7,044 nucleotides of DNA from JBLIOB01 sp047639575 (GTDB lineage Bacteria > Bacteroidota > Bacteroidia > Flavobacteriales_D > Parvicellaceae). Positions 1 through 6,938 of the stretch are shown here, in pieces. The stretch lies in contig JBLIOB010000227.1 in the NCBI GenBank assembly GCA_047639575.1, forward strand, positions 1-7,044, in the 5' to 3' direction. Both the position numbers and the translations under genes were made by a program. A model generated the notes under the pieces. That model was not told the DNA's origin, ran no database searches, and was given only the letters and a program-made list of their open reading frames with translations. Position 1 is the stretch's first letter. Every line of letters begins with the position of its first letter.

Positions 1-223
1 CAAATCTATTCTTATTCCTTCTTCTGCAATTATTGGTTCAACTATACAGCCACAAGTTTACCTAGTGAAAGGTGGTAAAGCAGTACTTCAAAAAGTCTCT
101 ATTTCAAGAAGAATCGGAAACAAGGCTGTGATTGAAAATGGAGTTAAAGAAGGTGATGTGATCATTACTTCTGGATTCATCAATCTCTATGATGGGGCGA
201 ATGTGGTAAACAGTAAAAACTAG
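1..223 (+). CDS. RND efflux periplasmic adaptor subunit (membrane fusion protein), 3' end only
   Basis: The window opens inside this gene: the frame starting at base 2 is open for 73 codons and ends at TAG 221-223. The visible part carries the usual end of AcrA/MexE/HlyD-type adaptors. An IPSSAI stretch is followed by a beta-rich segment ending in YLVKGGKAVLQKV, then a membrane-proximal segment with GVKEGDVIITSGFINLYDGANV, a variant of the family's G-L-x-x-G-D-x-V-V-x-x-G-x-x-x-L-x-D-G-x-x-V ending. Such adaptors sit in the periplasm anchored to the inner membrane and link the RND pump to a TolC-like outer-membrane channel. The stop lies four bases before the pump start, so the two are almost certainly one operon. 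The N-terminal signal or lipobox, the hairpin and the lipoyl domain are outside the window. Family assignment is firm; substrate is unknown. Confidence 0.9.
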   Translation, partial: KSILIPSSAIIGSTIQPQVYLVKGGKAVLQKVSISRRIGNKAVIENGVKEGDVIITSGFINLYDGANVVNSKN

Positions 224-227
224 AAAC

Positions 228-3200
228 ATGAACATTACAGAAATATCAATAAAACGTCCTTCGCTGATAATTGTGATTTTCAGTGTGTTGGCTTTATTAG
301 GCTTCATAGGCTATACAAATTTGAGCTATGAATTAATGCCTGATTTTAATCAACCAGTAGTTGTAATCAAAACGGTATATCCTGGTGCTGATCCTCAGGA
401 AGTAGAAACCTCAGTATCTCGAAAAATAGAAGATGCACTCTCGAATTTAGAGGGTGTCGAGTTTTTGGTTACAAAGTCATTGCCGAATGCGTCAGTAGTT
501 ATTGTTAATCTGAACTATGGTTCAGACTTAGATCAAACTATGCAAGATGCTCAGCGGTATATTGACAACATCCGCAAAGATTTACCGCAAGATATTCTCA
601 GTCCGGAAATGAGTAAAGTTTCTCCGAACGATTTGCCGATTATGTCTATCAGTGCAACAAGTGATCTTCCCTCAACAGAATTTTATCAAAAAATGGAAGA
701 TCAGTTTCTTCCACAAATTCAACAAATTAATGGTGTTGCTGAATTGACTCTTCTTGGGGGAGAAGAAAGAGAAATTCAGGTAAAAGTGAATCCAGACAAG
801 TTAAGATTGAATAAGCTTTCACTTGTTCAGGTGGTTGAGGCAATTAATAGATCTGGCCTTGACTTACCAGCGGGAAAGGTTGAGTCTTTAACTGAAAGTA
901 ATTCAGTACGGTTAATAGGAAAGTTTACCACGATAGAAGATGTTAAGAATGTTCAAGTTGCGATGCCTATACCTGGAAGTCCAATATACGTTAGGGATGT
1001 TGCTGAAGTCGCTGATGAGATTAAGAAAATCACCTCTATAAGTAGATACAATGGTAAAAGTGGAATTGGAATTCTTTTAAAAAAACAGGGAGACGCAAAT
1101 GCGGTTGACGTATCAAAAGCAATCCGAGATAAATTTGAGGTAATTGAAAAACAGAATGCCGAAGACAACGTAAAGTTCGTCATTGCAGATGATAGCACTG
1201 ACAATACGATTGCAGCCGTAGATTCGGTAGTGGCCGATCTTATTATGGCCGTACTCCTGGTGTCGCTCGTTATGCTATTGTTCTTAAGAAGTTTTAGAAA
1301 CGCATTAATTGTTCTCGTTGCCATCCCAACCTCCTTGGTAACGGCATTCGCGGTAATGTGGATGTTAGGGTATACACTGAATCTGATGACGCTTCTTGCC
1401 ATGTCACTAATCATAGGAATATTGGTTGATGATGCAACGGTAGTATTGGAAAATATTCAACGCCATTTGGACATGGGGAAAGAAAAGCGAATTGCCTCCA
1501 TGGATGGTCGTATGGAGATTGGATTTTCAGCATTATCAATTACCCTAGTTGACATTGTAGTTTTCTTGCCAATCTTATTTATTCAAGTGTTTGTTGCCGA
1601 TATGTTGCAACAATTTGCCGTGGTTGTGATCACCTCTACATTAACCAGTTTATTGGTCGGCTTCACATTAACTCCCTGGATGGCGTCCAGAATTGGTAAG
1701 ACCGAAGACATTAAGCCAACGAACTTCTTCAATAAATTCTTGCTTTGGTTCGAAAGGCAACTAGACAGTTTAACCAACTGGTATGGCAATTTACTTAAAT
1801 GGGTGCTGAGTCATAAGCTTGCTTTTCTCGGAATTGTCCTTGTCTTGTTTGGCTTAACTGGTTTAATGCTGAAGCAAAACATAATTGGTTCTGAGTTAAT
1901 TTCTACAGGCGACCAAGGTAAATTCAGGCTGAATCTAGAGTATGATAAATCGACATCTATTCAACAGAACAATATCGTTTCCCAGCGAATAGAAGATTTC
2001 ATATTGCACCAGAACGATGTCAAATCTCTGTTTAGTAACATTGGTGGTCCAGGGACTGGAATTGGAAGTTTAGGAGTTGGCGCTGCAAACAAAACAGAGT
2101 TTACAATTCAATTAAAATCTGCGGACGAAAGGAATGATCAACCGACCGAGCGATTCATGCGTGACCTGAGGTCTGCATTGCAAGAAAAGTATCCTGGGAT
2201 TAACTATTCAATGGCTGCTCTTGGCTTAATTCCACGATCTGCTCCAGTTGAATTGACATTAAGTGGAAATGATTTGGATGAAGTAATGCAAGTGAGTACT
2301 GATTTGAAGTCCATTATTGAAAAAATACCTGGTGCAGATAATGTTCAACTCTCTGTAGAGGTTGGAAGTCCTGAATATAAAATCATTCCTGATCAAGACA
2401 AAATGCAACGATTAGGACTCAATACTGCCTATGTTGGGATGAATCTGAGAACCGCATTAACAGGTAATGATGACGCTACGTTAACAGAGAATGGAACTGA
2501 ATATCCAATTCGGATCTGGTTTGATGATCTCAATCGGGAGAATCATGAAGATCTTGAAAACATAACAATAATCAACCCAATGGGCATCCCGATTAAGGTT
2601 TCTCAATTTGCTGAAGTTGTCAAGGATAATTCACCTTCAATGTTGGAACGAAAAGATCGTCAATCGGCTATAACTTTAACCTCAGATGCCTTAGGCAGAC
2701 CATCTGGTACCGTTGCAGATGATGTTGTTGCCTATTTAAAGGAAAATCCTTTACCTGATGGAATTGAGATGACATGGGGAAGTGACATTAAAAGGCAGAA
2801 TGATAGTTTTGGAGCTTTAGGAAATGTGCTACTTATTTCATTCTTGTTGATCTATCTAATTTTAGTGGCATTGTACGACAGTTTCGTTTACCCATTTGTA
2901 GTACTGTTCTCCATTCCTGTTGCTGTTATTGGTGCATTCCTCGCATTGAATTTATCCATAAGCCATTTGAGTCTATTTGCGTTGCTTGGTATGATTATGC
3001 TCATGGGATTGGTAGTGAAAAATGCCATCCTAATTGTGGATTTCACCAATCAACTCAAGGCACAAGGCATGCATTACAAAGAAGCCTTAATTGTAGCAGG
3101 AAAGGGTAGAATGCGACCAATTTTAATGACCAGTATTTCCATGATAGTAGGTATGTTACCAATTGCATTAGCTACTGGTACCGCTAGTGAATGGAAGAAT

Positions 3201-3341
3201 GGATTGGCTTGGGTTATTATCGGGGGGGTAACTTCCTCGCTGATTTTAACTGTGTTCCTTGTTCCTGTGGTTTATTATTTTGTTGATAGCATCAAGGAGC
3301 GTTTTACGAGTAAGAAAATTGAAATGACTAATAAATCATGA
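228..3341 (+). CDS. RND efflux transporter, inner-membrane permease (HAE/AcrB type)
   Basis: A complete 1037-residue protein, the usual length for AcrB/MexB/MexF-like pumps, which form inner-membrane trimers and use proton import to push hydrophobic or amphiphilic compounds out through an adaptor and an outer-membrane channel. The order is typical: TM1 at about 13-30, first porter domain to about 330, TM2-TM6 at about 335-485, TM7 at about 531-550, second porter and docking region to about 860, and TM8-TM12 at about 863-1016. The proton-relay residues are present: adjacent Asp401 and Asp402 in TM4 (GILVDDATVVLEN) and Lys931 in TM10 (GLVVKNAILIVDF), matching AcrB Asp407, Asp408 and Lys940. The Asp pair argues against the heavy-metal CusA branch. 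ATG 228 is chosen because it lies four bases after the adaptor stop and gives the canonical N-terminus (ITEISIKRPSL). There is no strong Shine-Dalgarno site, as is common in Bacteroidota. Drug, lipid or solvent specificity cannot be read from the sequence. Confidence 0.96.
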   Translation: MNITEISIKRPSLIIVIFSVLALLGFIGYTNLSYELMPDFNQPVVVIKTVYPGADPQEVETSVSRKIEDALSNLEGVEFLVTKSLPNASVVIVNLNYGSDLDQTMQDAQRYIDNIRKDLPQDILSPEMSKVSPNDLPIMSISATSDLPSTEFYQKMEDQFLPQIQQINGVAELTLLGGEEREIQVKVNPDKLRLNKLSLVQVVEAINRSGLDLPAGKVESLTESNSVRLIGKFTTIEDVKNVQVAMPIPGSPIYVRDVAEVADEIKKITSISRYNGKSGIGILLKKQGDANAVDVSKAIRDKFEVIEKQNAEDNVKFVIADDSTDNTIAAVDSVVADLIMAVLLVSLVMLLFLRSFRNALIVLVAIPTSLVTAFAVMWMLGYTLNLMTLLAMSLIIGILVDDATVVLENIQRHLDMGKEKRIASMDGRMEIGFSALSITLVDIVVFLPILFIQVFVADMLQQFAVVVITSTLTSLLVGFTLTPWMASRIGKTEDIKPTNFFNKFLLWFERQLDSLTNWYGNLLKWVLSHKLAFLGIVLVLFGLTGLMLKQNIIGSELISTGDQGKFRLNLEYDKSTSIQQNNIVSQRIEDFILHQNDVKSLFSNIGGPGTGIGSLGVGAANKTEFTIQLKSADERNDQPTERFMRDLRSALQEKYPGINYSMAALGLIPRSAPVELTLSGNDLDEVMQVSTDLKSIIEKIPGADNVQLSVEVGSPEYKIIPDQDKMQRLGLNTAYVGMNLRTALTGNDDATLTENGTEYPIRIWFDDLNRENHEDLENITIINPMGIPIKVSQFAEVVKDNSPSMLERKDRQSAITLTSDALGRPSGTVADDVVAYLKENPLPDGIEMTWGSDIKRQNDSFGALGNVLLISFLLIYLILVALYDSFVYPFVVLFSIPVAVIGAFLALNLSISHLSLFALLGMIMLMGLVVKNAILIVDFTNQLKAQGMHYKEALIVAGKGRMRPILMTSISMIVGMLPIALATGTASEWKNGLAWVIIGGVTSSLILTVFLVPVVYYFVDSIKERFTSKKIEMTNKS

Positions 3342-3790
3342 AAAATATCTTTAAATCAATAGTATTCTTATCCATAATATTTGTCTTGCTGTCAGCTAGA
3401 ACTACTGGATCACCAACAACTTATTCACTTACAGTAAAAGTAAATAATTTGCGAAATTCGATCGGTGTAGTTCAGTTTACGATTTACAATAAAGATGGAT
3501 CAATTCCAGACGAGAAGTTCAAGAAATATTATCGACAAGAAACGGGGAAAATCAATAATAAAAGTTCGAATTTCACTTTCAAAAACCTACCCAAAGGTCA
3601 GTATGCGATAAATATTTTACACGATGAAAACAAAAATCAGAAGATTGATAAAGGTTGGTTTTTACCAGTAGAGGGTATAGGCTTCTCAAACTTTAAATCA
3701 ATAGGGCTAACCAATCGTCCAAATTTCAAAAAAGCAAGTTTTTATGTAAGTACCAATACAACTAAGTCTGTACAGGTAATTTACATGTAA
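3338..3790 (+). CDS. DUF2141 domain-containing exported protein
   Basis: A 150-residue protein whose ATG overlaps the pump stop by four bases (ATGA), implying translational coupling. Residues 1-24 form a signal peptide (MKNIFK followed by a hydrophobic run ending near LLSARTTG), with no lipobox Cys, so a soluble periplasmic or exported product is likely. The rest matches the DUF2141 pattern: a beta-strand start (LTVKVNNLRNSIGVVQFTIYN, residues 31-51), then FKNLPKGQYAINILHDENKN (81-100), an IDKGWFLPVEGIGFSNF segment (103-119), and RPNFKKASF (127-135) before a last strand ending in VIYM. HDENxNxxID and GFSN are the most diagnostic parts. DUF2141 proteins are small predicted beta-sandwich proteins of unknown function, frequent in Bacteroidota. 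Its place as the last gene of an RND operon suggests a periplasmic accessory role, but that is inference. No terminator is evident in the 60 bp between its stop and the IS copy. Confidence 0.88.
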   Translation: MKNIFKSIVFLSIIFVLLSARTTGSPTTYSLTVKVNNLRNSIGVVQFTIYNKDGSIPDEKFKKYYRQETGKINNKSSNFTFKNLPKGQYAINILHDENKNQKIDKGWFLPVEGIGFSNFKSIGLTNRPNFKKASFYVSTNTTKSVQVIYM

Positions 3791-3802
3791 AAAGAAAGAA
3801 CA

Positions 3803-3829
3803 ATGATTAAAAATTATTTAAGTAATTAA
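3803..3829 (+). other. Possible truncated gene start (MIKNYLSN then stop)
   Basis: Thirteen bases after the DUF2141 stop and behind a purine-rich AAAGAAAGAA stretch, an ATG opens eight codons reading MIKNYLSN before TAA. MIKNY(L/F)KIA is a very common N-terminus of Bacteroidota MacB/FtsX-like ABC permeases, so this could be a leftover gene start whose body was lost when the IS copy at 3851 arrived. Eight codons cannot establish this, and in such AT-rich sequence it may be chance. Confidence 0.15.
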
Positions 3830-3850
3830 CAACGTACCATCATTTATTTG

Positions 3851-3864
3851 GGTTCTGTCGCATC
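3851..3864 (+). repeat. Left terminal inverted repeat of left IS copy
   Basis: GGTTCTGTCGCATC. It pairs with the reverse complement of 4616-4629 at 12 of 14 positions, and 13 of 14 bases match the left end of the right copy at 6175-6188. Confidence 0.85.
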
Positions 3865-3918
3865 TACCCTCTTAGTTTCTGATTCATTACTTTAAACATT
3901 CATCAAATTCCAGAAGCT

Positions 3919-4577
3919 ATGTTCAAAGGCCATTGTTTTCCAAAGTTGTGATTCTTCATGCAGTTTATTGTAAACTAGATTTGGTTTGAGCTACCGTAAC
4001 ATAGAGGAATTGATGTCCATAAGGGGGTTGAAAGTGGATCATGTGACAATCCAGCGATGGGTATTCAAGTTCAGTCCATTGATTGACCAGGAGTTCAGAA
4101 AACTTAAGCATCGTGTAGGAAGAAGGTGGCGCATGGATGAGACCTATATAAAAGTAAAAGGAAGTGGAGATATTTGTACAGAGCAGTCGACAAGCAATGA
4201 AAAACAGTAGACTTTTTACTAACCAAACAAGACAGCGAATGAGTACTCAAAGCTTTTTGATCAAAGCAATTGAAGGAAATGGTCTTCCACAAATCATCAA
4301 CATTGACAAGACTCAGGGAAACACATCCGCCATTAGAGTTTACAACAAACGAACCTTTTCCAGAATAGAAATAAGGCAATGCAAGTACTTCAACAATAGT
4401 GTAGAACAAGATCATCGGTTTATTAAACGAAGGATAAGCTCTGGACTTGGATTTAAAGACTTCGAATCAGCTAAACGAACAATTTCGGGTATTGAAGTCG
4501 TGAGGATGATTCAAAAGAAAAAGATGGATTGTAAAGATCAAGGTACCTTCAACTCTTTCTGTTTATTGGCCACATAG
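3919..4577 (+). pseudogene. IS6-family DDE transposase, left copy, frameshifted
   Basis: The start is ATG 3919 (MFKGHCF) and the stop is TAG 4575-4577, after the family-like ending TFNSFCLLAT. Alignment with the right copy shows four single-base losses, near 3940 (C lost), 3977 (A lost), 4163 and 4228, and one in-frame TGA at 4198-4200 where the right copy has GGA. The first loss leads straight to a stop, so no working protein is made. Restoring the losses gives 663 nt, or 220 residues, a normal IS6 length. All three catalytic acidic residues survive as codons in pieces of different frames: Asp in RMDETY (4136-4138), Asp in NIDK (4305-4307) and Glu in VEQDH (4404-4406). A helix-turn-helix-like segment with VDHVTIQRW precedes the first Asp. 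Transposase would cut and join the IS ends by replicative or conservative cointegration; this copy cannot. Confidence 0.9.
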
Positions 4578-4581
4578 TAGC

Positions 4582-4611
4582 TTTTGATTTTGGATCTTTA
4601 ATATATGATTG
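4582..4611 (+). promoter_or_regulatory. Candidate outward-facing promoter at right end of left IS copy
   Basis: TTTTG at 4582-4586, then 17 bases, then TATGATTG at 4604-4611. This approximates the Bacteroidota sigma-ABfr promoter (TTTG near -33, TAnnTTTG near -7; one mismatch in the -7 box). It lies after the transposase stop, just inside the IS end, and points toward the passenger gene, whose start is about 63 bases downstream. The right copy preserves the same motif at 6906-6934 with the same spacing. Such motifs arise by chance in AT-rich sequence, so this is a pattern match only. Confidence 0.3.
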
Positions 4612-4615
4612 AACA

Positions 4616-4629
4616 GATGTGACAGAGCC
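4616..4629 (-). repeat. Right terminal inverted repeat of left IS copy
   Basis: GATGTGACAGAGCC on the plus strand. Its reverse complement GGCTCTGTCACATC matches the left end of this copy at 12 of 14 positions. The right copy keeps GATGCGACAGAGCC, so the T at 4620 is probably a decay change. Confidence 0.85.
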
Positions 4630-4674
4630 ACATTTAATAATAGTACCTTTATTAAAATGATAGTTGCTCGTTAA

Positions 4675-6108
4675 TTGAGACAGTATATACTTACCATATT
4701 ATTAATTGGGTCTTCCATTTTTGGATTTTCCCAATCTACTTTTAATTATGCCTATGATTCTGGTCAAGTTGAAGGGTCATGCGGAATAATTGTAAATGAA
4801 GATTCCATATATCATCTTGAGTGGCACTATGATTTTACAAAAGCTTGGTTAGCATTAACAAAATTAGATGCGAACGGAGTCGTAAGCTCAAGGGTGATAA
4901 TTGAAGACACCTCAACTATAGCATCCAGCGGCAATGGTTTCTTTCGGTATAAAGACGATTTTATTATTGCAGGTAGTGTTAAGATTAATGATACGGCTCA
5001 ACCAATGGTCATGAGAATTGATACTCTAGGGAATATAAAGTGGAAATCTAATTATGATTTTCCTGGAATGTCTAAAGGAAAATTTCGTGCAGGAACTGTT
5101 GCATGGGACGATACATCTTTTGTTTTAACCGGAACTGTTGATAACGGAACAACAAGTTTTGATCGATTAACAGCAATTGTGGATTCTTCCGGCGGTCTCA
5201 TGAATTACAATATTGATGTAGAAGTTAATTTACAAGAGCCGTTTTCTTTAGTTAAAGGCATTAACAATGGCTATATGGTACTTGGTCATTCTTATAGTTC
5301 GGATATATCAGGGAATGCTCAACTTTGGAAAATAGATAATAATGGGGCTGACGTTTGGACTCAATCGTTTGGTTCGCCAGGACAATATGACGGTGGTTTA
5401 TTTATTGTCCCTGCTGATTCTATCTACTGGTTATCTCTACATCAACTTACAGATGTGCCTTCCAATAGTTTTACTGGTAGGATAATGCGAATTGACACCT
5501 TAGGAAATATAATTTCTGATACAATTCTCAACTATGGATCGGTAGAGAAAGGAAATTTTTGGGGCGGAACATTACTGGACAATGGAGAATGTGCATTCGT
5601 AGGTTCCATAAGAGACACTTCAAGCACATCAAGCAAAGGTTGGATTGCTAAATTCAATGCGAGTGGAGACCCTATTTGGACAAAGAAGTTTTCGCTAAGA
5701 CTAGGTGATAACTACGCGTATAGTATATCATGCATAGGTTCAAATGATTTTTTAGTATCCGGTTTCGCGGGCCCAGATGGCATGGGCGCTTCTCAGGATG
5801 CTTGGTTGATTAGATTAGACAGTAATGGTTGCGACACCAGTCAATGTCAATCAGTCGGAATCAAAACACAATATACGAATACATACAAAGCATATCCAAA
5901 CCCTACTTCAAATTATTTGATCCTAGAAACTGGAAAATCTAAATTTCACACCGCAAATTTCTATGATATTTCAGGGAAACAAATTTGGAACTCTAATTTT
6001 TACTCAACTATTAAATTAGACGTTTCTACTTGGCCAAGCGGAATTTACATCATGCAAATTCTTACAGACGGAGAAAACCCTTATTCTAAGAAAATAATTA
6101 TTGAGTAA
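4675..6108 (+). CDS. Secreted beta-propeller-like protein with T9SS type A C-terminal sorting domain
   Basis: A 477-residue protein. Residues 1-20 form a signal peptide (MRQYILTILL, hydrophobic core, likely cut after GFSQ). Residues 25-392 hold seven repeats with a (K/R)-hydrophobic-D-x-x-G core; the Asp or Asn falls at 65, 116, 170, 221, 274, 328 and 382, a spacing of 51-54 residues, most often followed by a Trp or hydrophobic strand and often a (S)FG turn. This fits a seven-bladed beta-propeller. Residues about 403-477 match the T9SS type A tail (AYPNPTSNYL, FYDISGKQIW, LDVSTWPSGIYIMQI, KKIIIE), which directs export through the outer membrane and attachment or release. The start is TTG: TAA lies directly before it in frame, the first in-frame ATG is far inside, and only this start keeps the signal peptide. 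The left IS copy ends 45 bp upstream, so the native promoter or ATG may have been replaced. Ligand and role are unknown. Confidence 0.87.
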   Translation: MRQYILTILLIGSSIFGFSQSTFNYAYDSGQVEGSCGIIVNEDSIYHLEWHYDFTKAWLALTKLDANGVVSSRVIIEDTSTIASSGNGFFRYKDDFIIAGSVKINDTAQPMVMRIDTLGNIKWKSNYDFPGMSKGKFRAGTVAWDDTSFVLTGTVDNGTTSFDRLTAIVDSSGGLMNYNIDVEVNLQEPFSLVKGINNGYMVLGHSYSSDISGNAQLWKIDNNGADVWTQSFGSPGQYDGGLFIVPADSIYWLSLHQLTDVPSNSFTGRIMRIDTLGNIISDTILNYGSVEKGNFWGGTLLDNGECAFVGSIRDTSSTSSKGWIAKFNASGDPIWTKKFSLRLGDNYAYSISCIGSNDFLVSGFAGPDGMGASQDAWLIRLDSNGCDTSQCQSVGIKTQYTNTYKAYPNPTSNYLILETGKSKFHTANFYDISGKQIWNSNFYSTIKLDVSTWPSGIYIMQILTDGENPYSKKIIIE

Positions 6109-6174
6109 CCGTGTGATTCTAATTATCAAAACTTTATTCACGTCACACCACATTCGGTTATGCTTAAAGCATTC

Positions 6175-6188
6175 GATTCTGTCGCATC
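6175..6188 (+). repeat. Left terminal inverted repeat of right IS copy
   Basis: GATTCTGTCGCATC. It matches the reverse complement of 6939-6952 (GGCTCTGTCGCATC) at 12 of 14 positions; position 2 was probably G originally, as in the left copy. Confidence 0.85.
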
Positions 6189-6242
6189 TACCCTCTTAAT
6201 TTCTGATTCACTAGTTTAAAGCTTCATCAAATTCTAGAAGCT

Positions 6243-6901
6243 ATGTTCAAAGGTCATTGTTTTCCCAAAGTTGTGATTCTTCACGCGGTTTATTGCAAGC
6301 TAAGATTTGGTTTGAGCAACAGAGATATTGAAGAACGACTAGCTATCCGAGGAATTAAAGTGGATCATGCGACCATTCAGCGCTGGGTATTCAAGTTTAG
6401 TCCTGTGCTTGATCAAGAATTTAGAAAGCGCAAACAACCAGTTGGCGAAAGATGGAGAATGGACGAGACTTATATCAAAGTTCAGGGGAAATGAAGATTC
6501 TTATACAGAGCTGTTGACAAGGAAGGAAATACAGTTGACTTCCTACTAACCAAACGAAGACAGCGAATGAGTGCTCAAAGCTTTTGATCAAAGCTAGTGA
6601 AGGAAATGGTCTTCCACAAATCATCAACATTGACAAGAGTGGGGCAAACATGCGCCATTAGAGTTTACAACAAACGAACCTTTTCAAGAATAGAAATAAG
6701 GCAATGCAAGTACTTGGAAATATCGTAGAACAAGACCATCGGTTCATTAAACGCAGGATAAGCTGTGGACATGGATTTAAAGACTTCGAATCAGCTAAAC
6801 GAACAATTTTGGGTATTGAAGTGGTGAGGATGATTCAAAAGAAAAAGATGGATTGAAAAGATCAAGGTACCTTCAACTCTTTCTGTTTATTGGCGGCATA
6901 G
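6243..6901 (+). pseudogene. IS6-family DDE transposase, right copy, nonsense and frameshifted
   Basis: ATG 6243 opens an intact N-terminal 83 codons (MFKGHCFPKVVILHAVYCKL onward) with the DNA-binding segment VDHATIQRWVF and the first catalytic Asp in RMDETYIKV (6462-6464). It then meets TGA at 6492-6494, where a Trp codon is expected (GKW in IS6 relatives and TGG in the left copy). The same frame continues as RFLYRAVDKEGNTVDFLLTK. Further lesions are one T lost in the run at 6582-6585, two bases lost near 6650, one lost near 6715, and a second TGA at 6854-6856 where the left copy has TGT. The remaining catalytic codons are GAC 6632-6634 and GAA 6728-6730. The original stop is TAG 6899-6901 after FCLLAA. 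Restored length is 663 nt, as for the left copy. A second reading frame over 6367-6549 is only a shadow. The gene cannot make active transposase. Confidence 0.9.
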
Positions 6902-6938
6902 TAGCTTTGATTTTGGATCTTTAATATATGATTGAGCA

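Larger units (their letters stand above)
3851..4629 (+). mobile_element. IS6-family insertion sequence, left copy (decayed)
   Basis: A 779-bp element bounded by 14-bp inverted repeats that match at 12 of 14 positions, with a 68-bp leader, a broken transposase gene (3919-4577) and a 52-bp tail. Family assignment rests on the transposase, which aligns with IS26-like proteins: FKGHCF start, VDHxTIQRWVFKFSP, RMDETYIKV, NIDK, VEQDHRFIKRR, GLGFKDFESAKRTISGIEVVRMI. Adding back the four single-base losses inferred by comparison with the right copy gives 783 bp, close to the usual IS6 size of roughly 0.8 kb. The bases beside the two ends, CATTTATT at 3841-3848 and CATTTAAT at 4631-4638, are alike at 7 of 8 positions but sit one to two bases away from the repeat ends, so they are at best a decayed target duplication. 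Confidence 0.87.

Noticed and set aside
104..307. 67-codon minus-strand open frame
   Set aside because: It spans the adaptor-pump junction antisense to two well supported genes and has no recognisable features.
953..1414. 153-codon minus-strand open frame
   Set aside because: It lies fully within the RND pump gene, opposite conserved porter and membrane segments, and its translation (runs of Ser, Thr, Ala and Ile) matches no family. It is a shadow.
1583..1789. 68-codon minus-strand open frame
   Set aside because: It is antisense to TM5-TM6 of the pump and the following linker, with no family resemblance.
4104..4415. 103-codon minus-strand open frame
   Set aside because: It is antisense to the broken left transposase, whose sense reading is clearly IS6-family.
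4164..4577. A separate 137-residue protein starting at ATG 4164
   Set aside because: Its first 20 or so residues are the wrong frame of the transposase. Only the part from about TRQRMS onward is the true frame, so it is a piece of the pseudogene, not a gene.
6111..6148. GTGTGA and TCACAC inverted repeat after the passenger gene, considered as a terminator
   Set aside because: The arms are six bases, the loop is 26 bases, and no T-run follows, so it does not resemble an intrinsic terminator.
6367..6549. 60-codon plus-strand open frame
   Set aside because: It is an alternative frame over the right transposase; the correct frame is shown by the conserved VDHATIQRW and RMDETY motifs.
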